Positions 45,285-55,292 of a stretch of DNA of 64,000 bases are shown piece after piece. This DNA is from Chlorogloeopsis fritschii (lineage in GTDB: Bacteria > Cyanobacteriota > Cyanobacteriia > Cyanobacteriales > Nostocaceae). Position numbers and translations under genes: made by a program. Position 1 is the first letter of the stretch; each line of letters starts with the position of its first letter. The DNA is taken from NCBI RefSeq assembly GCF_043099315.1, contig NZ_CP170748.1. One strand, written 5' to 3'. The notes under the pieces are model-generated. The model saw only the letters and a list, made by a program, of their open reading frames with translations. It ran no database searches and was not told where the DNA came from.

Positions 45285-46199
45285 ATGAGTTTAACTTCAG
45301 AATTAAAGAATAAAGAGTCACCCATCAGAAAGTGGTTTGATAAAAGGTTTAATACAGCAGTAGCAAGGATCATCACAAGCCACAATCAATTATTATTTCA
45401 ACAGCAAATTATTCAACCAGCAGAGGGGACAGACTTCCCACTTACGGGAAATGCTGTAAGCAAAGCACTCAGCAAATACTTAGGACTAATTTACAACCAG
45501 AAAGACTGGTACAAGGGGTGCATACCACTTACAGGCGCACAACTGCTAAAAATAGAACACGCATTTGACTACTGTATTGCAGAGTCCAACTCCCTCGAAG
45601 AAGAAGCACTCAAGTGTATGATACTGAGTACATTAGAAAATTATGTTCGGACTAGAGAAATCCACGAAATACTCCAACCATTTCTCCAAGGAGAAAACCG
45701 TCTAAACCCAGAAGCTAAATATTTCAGCAAGTGGTTACCTACCATCCAAGATACAGCACAAATTATCGGCATATTACCCCATGCTTGGGAAACAGTTAAA
45801 AATCAAATAACTCCAGGTAAAATCATCTGCAATGGTTCATTTCCACTAAGCGAATTGATTGGAGGTGCAGACTATCAAATCTTAGTAGGAAATACCCTGG
45901 TTGATATTAGGACAACCGCAAAACGTCGTCCATTCACACTGGAAAACTTTTACCAACAAATTAGCTACTGTCTGCTTGATAGCGATGATATCTACAAAAT
46001 TAACCAGCTTGTATGGTTCTACAGCCGCCAGCAGTCTGCATTTTGCTATCCAACTAGCAAGCTGTTTCGAGATATTAAAGCCACAAGAGAAGAGTTCAAG
46101 AAGATGATACTTGCCAATTATGGATATAACAGAAAGCTAGATTGTATCAAGCAAAAACTTTCTCTTCATCCCAATTTTCAACTGTATCTAGAACCCTAA
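45285..46199 (+). CDS. PD-(D/E)xK-fold-like protein, 304 aa
   Basis: I do not recognise the family by name. The C-terminal half has GGADYQILVGNTLVDIRTTA, followed by FYQQISYCLL and LVWFYSRQQSAF. The order Asp - D-I-x-T - Q-x-x-x-Y - Y-x-R is that of PD-(D/E)xK nuclease-fold proteins of the RecB/Cas4 type, though the usual catalytic Lys after D-I is Arg here. The N-terminal half is helical. The gene precedes the DpdA-like gene. ATG 45285 is a plausible start. Confidence 0.5.
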   Translation: MSLTSELKNKESPIRKWFDKRFNTAVARIITSHNQLLFQQQIIQPAEGTDFPLTGNAVSKALSKYLGLIYNQKDWYKGCIPLTGAQLLKIEHAFDYCIAESNSLEEEALKCMILSTLENYVRTREIHEILQPFLQGENRLNPEAKYFSKWLPTIQDTAQIIGILPHAWETVKNQITPGKIICNGSFPLSELIGGADYQILVGNTLVDIRTTAKRRPFTLENFYQQISYCLLDSDDIYKINQLVWFYSRQQSAFCYPTSKLFRDIKATREEFKKMILANYGYNRKLDCIKQKLSLHPNFQLYLEP

Positions 46200-46272
46200 A
46201 ATTCTATGAAACCTGTATGCAAATACAGGTAATTTTTCTTTACTACCACAGCCAATACTCGCTTTTTTAATA

Positions 46273-47602
46273 GTGAGTAATTGGGTTAAAATGATGAAAG
46301 CAGGTTTTTACGCGGTGTTGGGAAAAAGAGATTATCTTAAGTTAAATAATAAGAAAGTGGGAATATGGGAACTAACTGAGTACCAGCCCACTGGATGGCT
46401 GTGTTCGCTAACAATAAAACCTGAAGTAATCCCCAAAAATAGTCCAATCATCCACGACTGTGGTGCATTTGGGTACCGGGAACAAGACTATCCCACCATC
46501 GATGGACAGTATGTTAACGCACATTATGCAGCCAACCGATATCGAGAGCGCAGCCGCCCTGGCGATATTGTAACTTGCCCCGATAATCTACTGCTTAGAA
46601 ATATTGACTGGCGGCGGCAATATAATCTCCAACAGGCACAGACTTTTATCAAGATAGCGGAGGAAAAACTGCCCGGTAGAACACCCCTCGCCGTCATTCA
46701 CGGACTCTCTCTCCAAGAGAAAATAGAGTATGGTGTTAAACTATACCAATTTGGTTATAAGCACTTCGGAATAGGAGGACTAGCACAGCAAGCGAAAGAG
46801 TATTCAACAAACCTGTACATTATAAAAACAATCGTTCAGAAGATACGTTCTCAGGGTAAAAGCATCCACTTCCACATTTTCGGACTCTGCTCGCCGCAAT
46901 ACGCCAAAACCTTTTTTGAGATGGGTATTAGCTTTGATGGCTCAACACACGCTAGAGAAACCTTTAGCAGCAACACAGTTCTATTCAACACTGACTAGAT
47001 GTCCAATGCATCAAGCAGCCAGGTGCAACTGTCGGACTTGTGCGATCGCACGGAGTCATCGCATAAACCCTCAGCAGATAAACAACCGCCCAGCAAGCAT
47101 TATGCGGTTGGCACACAACCTTAACTCGCTACTGGCAACTTATCACTATCTCAGTAAACCAAAAACTCTTTACCTTGTCGCCGGATGCGGGAAACAAACC
47201 AATCAAAAAGCAGCGGCGAAGGAAGTTTATTGCTCCCAGCACTTCCAGGCTTGTCGCAAGTATGCCCAAACCCAAGGGGGATGGAAAATCCTTTCTCCCT
47301 TACACAAAGTTCTGGAACCAGAAGAAATAATCTCGCCCTACGATTTATCCCCCCGTTCCCTATCCCCAAATGAACGCCAGCAGTGGGCGCAGGAAGTGGC
47401 CCGCAGAATCATGCAGAAAACCAACCCAGATACAGAAATAGTCTTCCTTACTGTTAAGCTGTATCGAAAGCAAGTAATTCCTATATTAAAGGCGCACAAA
47501 TACGTTATTAGGACACCAATGGAAGGTTTGGGTATTGGACAGCAAATTAGGTGGTTAACAGACAAATTATCTGCATCCAAACAACTCGAACTCAAGATAT
47601 AA
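46273..47602 (+). pseudogene. DpdA-like transglycosylase with DUF6884-type domain, frameshifted
   Basis: The first frame (46273-46998) reads IIHDCGAFGYREQDY, PGDIVTCPDNLLL, HFHIFGLCSPQYAK and SFDGSTHAR, the TIM-barrel motifs of tRNA-guanine transglycosylase-like DpdA proteins, which exchange guanine for a 7-deazaguanine in DNA. At about 46990 the frame must shift. The next frame supplies CNCRTC, then 24 residues, then His, the TGT zinc site, and continues with YLVAGCGKQTNQKAAAKEVY and WKILSPLHKVLEPEEI, a DUF6884-type domain. No other Dpd or queuosine gene is in the window. Start may be ATG 46291 or 46294 instead of GTG 46273. Confidence 0.6.
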
Positions 47603-47693
47603 AATGATAGTTAACTGGCTCTTGTATTAATCAAAAATCAGCTAATTCATCATATTTTTATAAAAATAAATATATTAATAAGTATTAGTAAAT

Positions 47694-48515
47694 ATGCATA
47701 GTCGAACTATTGACATAGGAGAGAAATTTGGTTATTGGCAAGTACTTAAAAACCAAGGGACAGAAATACTATGTCAGTGTACAGCTTGCGGTACGGAAAG
47801 AGGAGTATTCAAGTACAATCTTCTTAATGGTAAAACAAAAAGCTGCGGCTGTATTAAGAAAGGAAATCTTATAGAAGTAGGAACAACCTTCGGCGAACTA
47901 ACAGTAATTGACAACACAGAAATACAACAACCAGGTAGATTTGTCAAAGTTTTAGTACGCTGTAGCTGTGGAACAGAGAAATATGTCTACAAACACAGTC
48001 TAATTGCTGGTAATACTAATAGCTGCGGATGTAGAAGAAAAAAAGCAATCAAAATCACATCAGAAAATTCAAGAGAATACCACTCATGGAATTATATAAA
48101 ACAGGTTTGTTATAACAAAAACCACCCCTTTTATAAAAAACATGGTGGTTGTGGAATAGAGGTACATCCAGATTGGAAAGATGATTTTAACCAGTTCTTA
48201 GTAGATATGGGAACTGCTCCCAAAAATACAATCATCGCCCGTATAGATGCTACCGGAAATTATGCACCTGGGAATTGTTTTTGGAGCAACCGTAAAAAAT
48301 GTTGGCAAGAACTTGAACGAGCAGAAATAAACGAGTTTATTAAAAGCTATTATACTAGCATCGGTCAGGGTAAAAAAGCAAAGATATCTGAATCAACGAT
48401 TCAGCTAATACTACAAGAACACATGAACGGAGAAGCTAATATAAATAGTATTGCTCGCAAATTTCAAATCTCTCCAGATGATGTAATAAATATCATCTTT
48501 GGCTTTGGTATGTAG
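47694..48515 (+). CDS. Zinc-ribbon / HNH-homing-endonuclease-like protein
   Basis: Two tandem zinc-binding units open the protein: CQCTACGTERGVF...SCGC and CSCGTEKYVY...SCGC. The middle has RARIDATGNY-like IARIDATGNYAPGNCFWS, with SWNYIKQVCYNKNHPF before it. This is the core text of phage and plasmid HNH/AP2-like DNA-binding proteins. The C-terminal STIQLILQEHMNGEANI, then IARKFQIS, is a helix-turn-helix. The catalytic His pair of true HNH enzymes is not evident, so it may bind DNA only. Start ATG 47694. Confidence 0.6.
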   Translation: MHSRTIDIGEKFGYWQVLKNQGTEILCQCTACGTERGVFKYNLLNGKTKSCGCIKKGNLIEVGTTFGELTVIDNTEIQQPGRFVKVLVRCSCGTEKYVYKHSLIAGNTNSCGCRRKKAIKITSENSREYHSWNYIKQVCYNKNHPFYKKHGGCGIEVHPDWKDDFNQFLVDMGTAPKNTIIARIDATGNYAPGNCFWSNRKKCWQELERAEINEFIKSYYTSIGQGKKAKISESTIQLILQEHMNGEANINSIARKFQISPDDVINIIFGFGM

Positions 48516-48572
48516 CAAATATAACTTCTGTTTACATACAATAAGATAAAGTTAAAAGCACACTGAGGAGAG

Positions 48573-48989
48573 ATGTCAGCAAAAGACCTATTTCATGCTG
48601 CTGTCAAACAAGCACTACTGAAGGAAGAGTGGATAATTACAGCCGATCCGCTCATAATAAAAATTGAAGGTGTGAAGTTCGAGATTGATTTAGCAGCAGA
48701 AAAGATATTAGGAGCTGAGAAAGCAGGGCGAAAAATAGCAGTTGAAATAAAAAGTTTTCTAAATAGTTCGGCGATTACTGACTTTCACGTAGCTTTGGGA
48801 CAATTTCTCAACTATCAGCTTGCCCTACAAATGAAAGAACCAGACCGGACGCTTTATCTGGCAGTACCTTTTGATACTTTTCAAACGTTCTTCCAAGAAC
48901 TGTTTGTTCAAGAAGCGGTCAAGTTTTATCAACTAAAGCTCGTGGTCTACGACCCAATTAAAGAGGAGGTTATCGAATGGAGAGAATAG
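48573..48989 (+). CDS. xisH: XisH family protein
   Basis: The protein starts MSAKDLFHAAVKQALLKE and has FEIDLAAEKILGAEK, then IAVEIKSFLNSSAI and DFHVALGQFLNYQLAL. This is the XisH signature, with an E-x-D...E-x-K core of a PD-(D/E)xK-like fold. XisH was first described as needed, with XisI, for excision of the Nostoc fdxN element; many copies are now seen as TA-like pairs in cyanobacteria. It overlaps XisI by 13 bases. AGGAGAG precedes the start. Confidence 0.92.
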   Translation: MSAKDLFHAAVKQALLKEEWIITADPLIIKIEGVKFEIDLAAEKILGAEKAGRKIAVEIKSFLNSSAITDFHVALGQFLNYQLALQMKEPDRTLYLAVPFDTFQTFFQELFVQEAVKFYQLKLVVYDPIKEEVIEWRE

Positions 48990-49312
48990 AATACTACCGC
49001 CAATGCATCCGTAAGTTACTAACTGAACAGGCATCTGCGGAAAATAGTAACCCAGATGTTGAGTGTCAGCTGGTTTTTGATACAGAACATGACCATTATC
49101 AATTGCTGGATGTTGGTTGGGAAGGACTCAAGCGAGTATATAACTGTTTTATCCATTTGGATATTAAAGATGGCAAGATTTGGATTCAGCGCAATACGAC
49201 TGAGTTAGATATTGCTCAAGCATTAGTAGAGATGGGGGTATCAAAGGAAGAAATTGTCTTGGGACTGCATCCGCCCTACAAGCGTCCATATACAGGGTAT
49301 GGTGTGGCATAG
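48977..49312 (+). CDS. xisI: XisI family protein
   Basis: The 111 residues show the XisI consensus: IEYYRQCIRKLLTEQA, VFDTEHDHYQLLDVGW, GLKRVYNCFIHLDIKDG, then KEEIVLGLHPPYKRP at the C-terminus. It overlaps xisH and is certainly co-translated. The pair's role here may be stabilisation of the plasmid or control of a recombinase; there is no fdxN element visible. Confidence 0.93.
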   Translation: MERIEYYRQCIRKLLTEQASAENSNPDVECQLVFDTEHDHYQLLDVGWEGLKRVYNCFIHLDIKDGKIWIQRNTTELDIAQALVEMGVSKEEIVLGLHPPYKRPYTGYGVA

Positions 49313-49369
49313 GGGAGAATATCGCTGTTTATAAGTAACAATAATTGCTAGAAAAAAACTGTATAAAAC

Positions 49370-49564
49370 TTAAAGCTCAAAATCAGAATCCCTGGATGGA
49401 AATGCTTGATATTGCTGTTGACACGCAGCAGCTATTTGGGCTGACATATTATATTCAGTAGCCTTAGTCCCAAGTTTTAGCTCTTGAGCTAAAGTTAAAC
49501 CATCTCCATCTACATCACTTTCTAGTATTTGCGACACTACACTCGCTGGAGCAACCTGTGCCAA
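49370..49564 (-). CDS. Possible small protein with one Ca-binding-like loop
   Basis: The 64-residue frame contains DVDGDGLTLAQELKLGT, which matches an EF-hand or thrombospondin-3-like DxDxDG loop. The start is a TTG with no ribosome-binding site, and a stop lies shortly upstream, so it may be the tail of a larger lost gene. Confidence 0.3.
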   Translation of the reverse strand: MAQVAPASVVSQILESDVDGDGLTLAQELKLGTKATEYNMSAQIAAACQQQYQAFPSRDSDFEL

Positions 49565-49727
49565 TCGCTTTAGTCATATAATTAGTGATGTTGTCTACTG
49601 CGACGTAGGCAGTCCCATTAAAATCGTCTGAGTATATCCAGGCGATTAAAATAATACAGTCAAATCTGCATAAAACCACTACAACCACTGACGCTTACTT
49701 GTTAAAAACAACAAGTAGGTAGTTTTT

Positions 49728-52420
49728 ATGAGCAACCGACCAGAGTGGTTACAACCAAGTCGTAGTATCTACTCCAAGCAGCATGGAATAATTCAAGTTA
49801 GTGCAATTATCGGCGATAACCTTTATTTCCGAAAAGGCATAATTAGCCAAACTATCTTCAATTGGGAGGAAGAAATAAAGAAAGGAAATCTTTCCCAAAT
49901 TCAGCATACACCAACCTCAAAAAGTCTAATATATCAAGAAACAGCTACTGAAATAGAAGGTAGAAATAAACTTGCCTACTGTGATGTAATACCTGAACAA
50001 GCAGCTAACCTGGAACAAATTCCAGATAGCATGCATTCAGCAGTAAATAATGTGCTTAAGCAATTAGGAATAAATCAATTATACTCTCACCAAATTGAAG
50101 CGTGGGAAGCGTACAATCAAGGAAATCATATTATTCTTGAAACACCAACTTCTAGTGGCAAGAGCATATCCTTCCTACTTCCAGTCATTCACGAATGTTT
50201 CAAAGGGAACTCCTGTATCATTTTCTTCAACCTCAAAGCCCTAGCATTTGACCAAGAAGAAAAAATCAGGGAATTTGTAAACCTTTTACCAGAGTCAATT
50301 CGCCCTGTTATTCTCAATATTAATGGCGATACTTCATCCCAAGAACGCAAAAAACTTTATACACACAAACCCTCTATTATTTGTGTTACCCCCGATGTAT
50401 GGCATCATGAGCTTAATAACTACCAATTTGATAACTACAATTTCGTTGAAACCTTACGCAAAATATCCATTATAGTAGTGGACGAACTTCACTTCTATTG
50501 TGGAATTTTTGGGGCTAATTTTGCTTTACTTAATCGTCGCACCCAACTAATAATAGAACAAGCAGGAGGCAATTTATCACAACTAAAATACATTTATGCC
50601 TCAGCTACTATAAACAATAGTCAAGAGATAGCCCAAAAATTTCCAATCGGAGGGAAAATCTTACGGTTATTAGTCAAAGTGGGGCAAGAAAAGCTCAAAC
50701 CACTTTTATCAGTCTCAAGCCCCAAAATAGTGTTCTGTACACAACCGCTCAAATTGCAGCTTTACTTGTTAGTAAAGATGTAATTGGGATATGCTTTTGC
50801 GATAGTCGCGAAACGGTCAAAAGCCTAACCCAAACAATCCGCAAAATATTAGTTGAAAATGGACTACCCCACCTCAAAAATACTATCTCTGCATTCTATG
50901 CCAATTTGAAAAACAATCAAAGGAGAAAAATCATTGCAGATATAAAATCTGGAGATGTTAAATTTATAGTCTCAACGTCTGCACTTGAGGCGGGTCTTGA
51001 CCTGGGATGCATTGATGCCGTACTCGTTTGTAAGTATCCTGGTAGTATCCTCTCCTTCCGCCAAAGGGCTGGCCGTGCTGGTAGGAAGGAAGAAGGCTTG
51101 ATAGTATTTATCCCTTCCAGGCAATCAATCCTAGACTCATACTATTCAAACCACCCCGAACGGTTATTGACCGATCCACCGGAGGTAATCAACTTCAATC
51201 CCAATTTTGAAAACCTACTACAAGCACATATCTTAGCCTGCTGCAAAGAATCACGCCCGACAATCAACCAAATTGCCAAGCATTTCGGACAAGGGGGAGT
51301 TGCGATCGCAAACCAACTACTTGAAGACAAAAAGCTCGTGTACAGCTTTAATAACAAGCTGGCGTGCGCTCGCCATTTGGGTTATATACACGGTGATATC
51401 AAAATTAGGGGAAGCAGAAGCAACAACATCGACTACATCAACACCTCGACTGGCGAAGAATTTGAACAAAGTGCTGTAAATTCTGCGTTGAGGGAGGTAT
51501 ACCCTGATGCTATTTACATAGCACAAGATTTTGATGGCAACCCCGTTTGGTATCGGTCATTAGAACTCAAAATCAAGGAGGGACAAGCCTTTCTCAAACC
51601 AACATCTCAAACAAACCTATTTACACGCCCTCAAGGAGCAATTAGATTTGAAGAAGTCAAAACTACAGGCGAAGAAAAGTTAATTCAATTACCAAGGGGA
51701 GTGATAAAACTTACTCCTAAAATATGTAACATCTCGGAGTCAATATTCGGATACAAGTTATACAACCGGGAGTCGAGATGGACTTGTCCGAATCGAGATT
51801 GTAGAAATCACAATCAATCCCTAGCAAGCAAATTAGAAAACTGTTCCATATGCAACAGTCAACTAACAGAAAGAGACATCATACAGCTAGTAGAAGAAGT
51901 ACCGTACAAGGAAGCTTTAACTACTAGCTATTCTACAAGTTGTCTGGAAGTTGAAATAGACCTACAAGCAACAAATTTATTCAAGTCAAAGGTAGAGCAA
52001 ATTAGGTCAATAATCAAGAACCAGAAATACATTTCCAGGGAGGAAAGAGAGTTATTTGAATACAAGGAAACCGATATTTGCATCCACAGTTTAGCGCATC
52101 AGCTGATGCTAGCCCTTCCGCTAGTTGAACATGGAGCCAGTAGTAAGGATGTCGATTTCATACTACATGAGGAACCAAGGCAACCTAATTTAGTCGGCTA
52201 CTTCTTCGACACGGTTGAAGGGGGAACTGGAATGTGCGATACGCTATTTCAATACCTAGAAAAAGCTATATCTAAGGCAAGATTTTTAGTAGAAAATTGC
52301 CCATGTAAGCACGGTTGTTCAAACTGTACTGTTATCTATAGGTGTCCTGATGATAACACGGCAATCTCCAAACAAGTTGGATTATCTATACTTCAAGATT
52401 TAATCCAGCAACAGGTGTAA
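49728..52420 (+). pseudogene. DEAD/DEAH helicase (DUF1998-type), frameshifted
   Basis: The first frame (49728-50783) has Walker A ETPTSSGKSISFLLP, motif Ia FNLKALAFDQ, VTPDVWHHEL, DELHFYCG (DEAH-like box) and YASATINNS (motif III). It then diverges. The second frame (open from about 50730, ending 52420) continues with FCDSRETVKSLTQ, FIVSTSALEAGLDLG and SFRQRAGRAGRKEEG (motifs V and VI), and a C-terminal zinc cluster CPCKHGCSNC typical of DUF1998-type helicases. One extra base in the AAAA run near 50730 would join them. It is the intact-length relative of the fragment at 3187-3410. Confidence 0.75.
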
Positions 52421-52440
52421 ACTCTCTAAGAAAATAGTTT

Positions 52441-52473
52441 TACTCTCTATTTCATATAGAGAGTAGAATTTTT
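52441..52473 (+). terminator. Terminator hairpin after the helicase
   Basis: TACTCTCTAT and ATAGAGAGTA form a 10-bp perfect stem with a 5-base loop, followed by GAATTTTT. It isolates the helicase from the 52581 gene. Confidence 0.75.
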
Positions 52474-52580
52474 CATGAAATAGTTATATAACAGCTTATA
52501 AAAACTAATATGCGATACTGCATTAGTAAAACTACGACATAAACTAACGCTAGCTAAAGCAAAGTCTTTTTGTTAGTGTT

Positions 52581-53312
52581 ATGTACATAGAGTTAGTTCC
52601 TGACTGCGAAAAATCACCCCAAAAATTCCAAATTATTCATGCACCGACATATCTATTAACAGATACAAACTATCAGTTGGGCGATTTCATTCCTGCATCA
52701 GATATTCACCTAATAATTAATCAATCAGTAAAATTGGGATATCAAGTTAAAATTTGCCCTCTAATTAAATATCCCCTACCAGCAATTAGTGATGAACTTG
52801 CGGATTTAATGACATATTATCCATCTGATTTAAAAATGCGACTTAACGGCATGGTTTTTGAGCAACGGGCATATGTAATGGCAAAAAGCCATGACGAAGT
52901 ATGCCTAAACAGAGAATCAAAAGCCATTCTCCAAGAAGCAGAGTACTGGCTAATTAATTATGCCCGTGAAGTTATCGCCAAAAAAGAATATTGCATATTG
53001 AATATACTTGCTCATATCGATAAAGCAGATTTTAGACAAAAGGCGATAGATACTCTAATGTGCTGGCAACCCGATTGGAAAAAGGCTATCTACCAATTTG
53101 CAGGAAAGAGATTTGAAGCAGGCAATAACGAATTTAAAATAATCAGTTATTACTACAATCAAGAAAAAAAGGGGAGAGAAGGAGTAATGGTGCTGTGCAC
53201 GGTAACAAAAACCATGAATAACTTCCCCGAATTTCCCATATTCCCACTCGATTCTAACTGCACCCTTGGGACTTATCAAGTTGAGAATGCCCTCAACCAA
53301 CGATTAGCTTAA
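52581..53312 (+). CDS. Hypothetical protein, 243 aa
   Basis: I do not recognise the family. The sequence is soluble and mixed alpha/beta, with KLGYQVKICPLIKYPL, and a C-terminal cysteine-poor region ending VTKTMNNFPEFPIFPLD. No catalytic motif is evident. Start ATG 52581. It begins the replication-region block, about 120 bases before the prim-pol gene. Confidence 0.6.
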   Translation: MYIELVPDCEKSPQKFQIIHAPTYLLTDTNYQLGDFIPASDIHLIINQSVKLGYQVKICPLIKYPLPAISDELADLMTYYPSDLKMRLNGMVFEQRAYVMAKSHDEVCLNRESKAILQEAEYWLINYAREVIAKKEYCILNILAHIDKADFRQKAIDTLMCWQPDWKKAIYQFAGKRFEAGNNEFKIISYYYNQEKKGREGVMVLCTVTKTMNNFPEFPIFPLDSNCTLGTYQVENALNQRLA

Positions 53313-53435
53313 ACTATAGGATTTCGTAGTTCGTAATCACTACTTTCTAATTAAAAATTACGAATTATGTTAACTACTCCTAAAAACTCATGCACACAAC
53401 TACCGACAGTAAAGAAGTGAAAATCATGTGAAACG

Positions 53436-54383
53436 ATGCACCCCCAGGCGCGTAAAATCATCTCGTCTCTGGAACAATTACCATCAAATTGGCGAATTGT
53501 ACCTACCTTCGGCAAACGCCCTCTGGGAGGAAAACAATGGCAGCATAAAACTTATTCTCCCAAACAGCTACAAACCGAACTCATTCGTACTAAATGCAAG
53601 ATTTGGTCAGGGAAAAGGTATACGCGCGTTACTGGGGTTGCTATTGTCTGTGGCGATAACCAACCGCAAGGACATATCGTCGCCATCGACTGCGACGGGC
53701 TACACGCCTGGGGTCAAATACTCATCCTTACAGAAAAGCTAGAAGAGGAGGAAATAAAAGAGATTGCACCCCAAAAATTATGCGATCGCGCACTTGCATA
53801 CTTACCACCAACAGTCGCCTTTACCTCTGGAGGCAAGTACAAATGCCAGTTTCTATACCTAATACCCCAACATAAGTCAATTACTTCTAGCAAAATATCA
53901 AATCTGGAGTTTAGGGGTAAAAATCACGTCTCAGTCCTTCCTCCTTCCTATCACCCAGAAGGGAGGTATTACCAGTGGGTTCCCGGTTGCAGTCCCCAAG
54001 AAAAACAAGTTGCGATCGCACCCCAATGGGTAATAACCCAAATGTCAAAGCAGAAGGAAAAGGCAACTTGCCTACCACAAGAAAAATATAACCGCAGATA
54101 TGGGGTAAACAGATACCAATTATACCCAGATATCGAAACTAACATTCAGGCTGCACTCACATTTGTGGAAGTCATTCACCCCCGGTTCGCAGATGACTAC
54201 ATCACTTGGATACAGGTAGGAATGGCGCTTAAATCAGTCAGTCCCACTCTACTAGAAGCATGGGACACCTGGAGTCAACTATCGCCCAAATATAAACCAG
54301 GAGAATGTGCTTACAAATGGCAGTCGTTTAGGCGAACTGGGATTACCATCCGTACCCTCTCAAAATTTGCCAATCTTTCATGA
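53436..54383 (+). CDS. Bifunctional DNA primase/polymerase (prim-pol) with PriCT-like tail
   Basis: Prim-pol enzymes prime and extend DNA on plasmids. This 315-residue protein has NWRIVPTFGKRPL, ITGVA-like VTGVAIVCGD and VAIDCDGLHAW, where the Asp-Cys-Asp cluster is the expected metal site. It also has FRGKNHVSVLPPSYHPEG, then WVPG. The C-terminal 80 residues (RFADDYITWIQVGMAL, then WDTWSQLSPKY and CAYKWQSF) match the PriCT-2 helical domain. There is no helicase domain, so it needs a partner. It overlaps the next gene by four bases. Confidence 0.8.
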   Translation: MHPQARKIISSLEQLPSNWRIVPTFGKRPLGGKQWQHKTYSPKQLQTELIRTKCKIWSGKRYTRVTGVAIVCGDNQPQGHIVAIDCDGLHAWGQILILTEKLEEEEIKEIAPQKLCDRALAYLPPTVAFTSGGKYKCQFLYLIPQHKSITSSKISNLEFRGKNHVSVLPPSYHPEGRYYQWVPGCSPQEKQVAIAPQWVITQMSKQKEKATCLPQEKYNRRYGVNRYQLYPDIETNIQAALTFVEVIHPRFADDYITWIQVGMALKSVSPTLLEAWDTWSQLSPKYKPGECAYKWQSFRRTGITIRTLSKFANLS

Positions 54384-54820
54384 ACAATCAAGACCAAAAC
54401 CAGGAAAGTATAACTAACCCCAAAGTTAGTTACGGTAGTGATTTAAATTCTAGTAACAATAATAACGCAGAAGATGATGAAATTGATGAGCAAGTTGATA
54501 GTAACAGCACTCTAAATTCCAAAACATATTTAATAACCATACTCATTCATCCAGATGAGCAACAAGCCATCCTATCAATTGGTATCAGAAACGCACCACC
54601 CATCATTGAAACTATCAACTATCAGGAAATAACTTCACAACCAATTCTCAGAGACTACATTCACCAGTTAGAAGAAGCACTACCCAAAATCATTGAAGCT
54701 GCTGAAAAAACAAAAGTCACTACCAAAAGTTCTAACCAAAAGAAACAAATACAAAAGCGAGAGTTACCAGCCAATTCTCAAGAAGTCGAATCTAACAAAA
54801 AACAACTTTCACTGTTCTAA
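54380..54820 (+). CDS. Small acidic protein, possibly the PRTRC E-like member
   Basis: The first 45 residues are low complexity. The core reads TYLITILIHPDEQQAILSIG, then LRDYIHQLEEALPKIIEAAE, and the tail ends KKQLSLF. The pattern of a beta hairpin, a helix and a charged tail resembles PRTRC protein E, but I am unsure. The start overlaps the prim-pol stop (ATGA) and its stop is six bases before the ubiquitin-like gene, so it belongs to the same transcript. Confidence 0.4.
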   Translation: MNNQDQNQESITNPKVSYGSDLNSSNNNNAEDDEIDEQVDSNSTLNSKTYLITILIHPDEQQAILSIGIRNAPPIIETINYQEITSQPILRDYIHQLEEALPKIIEAAEKTKVTTKSSNQKKQIQKRELPANSQEVESNKKQLSLF

Positions 54821-54825
54821 TCATC

Positions 54826-55248
54826 ATGAATTATATCGCTATCATCGAAGGTCAACAAGTCCCTATCCCAGAAGAAACAGCAAGCAACGATGAGAAAATC
54901 AGACTTGCTATCAGCACATATTTCCCAGAATATGCTAATGCCGAAATCACTCGGACAACTACAGGAGATACAACCGAAATCAGGCTAGTTAAACGCGCTG
55001 GAACTAAGGGTAATTGTATCACCGAACTCAAATTAGCACCAGAACAAATTAACCCAGCGTTTGAATTAGCTTGGAAGTTAAAACTTTTAGAAATTAAAAA
55101 TCAACTACCTCTAGAACTTTTGATTAGTATCCAAGCAGAAATAATCCACACAATCAAAGTAGGAGAAAGCTGGGAGATATATACAGAAAAAGTTTCTAAT
55201 TTTCTCAAACAACAACCATCTATTCCCAGCATTTACCCAGTACTGTAG
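54826..55248 (+). CDS. PRTRC protein C-like ubiquitin-like protein with C-terminal extension
   Basis: The first 65 residues read YIAIIEGQQVPIPEETAS, then LAISTYFPEYANAEI and IRLVKRAGTKG. The order beta strand, G-x-x-(L/V)-P-x-P, helix, YPE, A-x-(I/V), strand ending GTKG is that of PRTRC system protein C, a beta-grasp (ubiquitin-like) family. In the typical protein I recall the chain ends at or near GTKG. Here about 75 more residues follow, mostly helical. The extension might be removed by the JAB protein of the cassette or be a partner-binding domain. Its family identification is by recalled consensus. Confidence 0.65.
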   Translation: MNYIAIIEGQQVPIPEETASNDEKIRLAISTYFPEYANAEITRTTTGDTTEIRLVKRAGTKGNCITELKLAPEQINPAFELAWKLKLLEIKNQLPLELLISIQAEIIHTIKVGESWEIYTEKVSNFLKQQPSIPSIYPVL

Positions 55249-55292
55249 TCAAACAATGCCGCTATCTGCGCGTAGCGGCAGTCATCATAATT

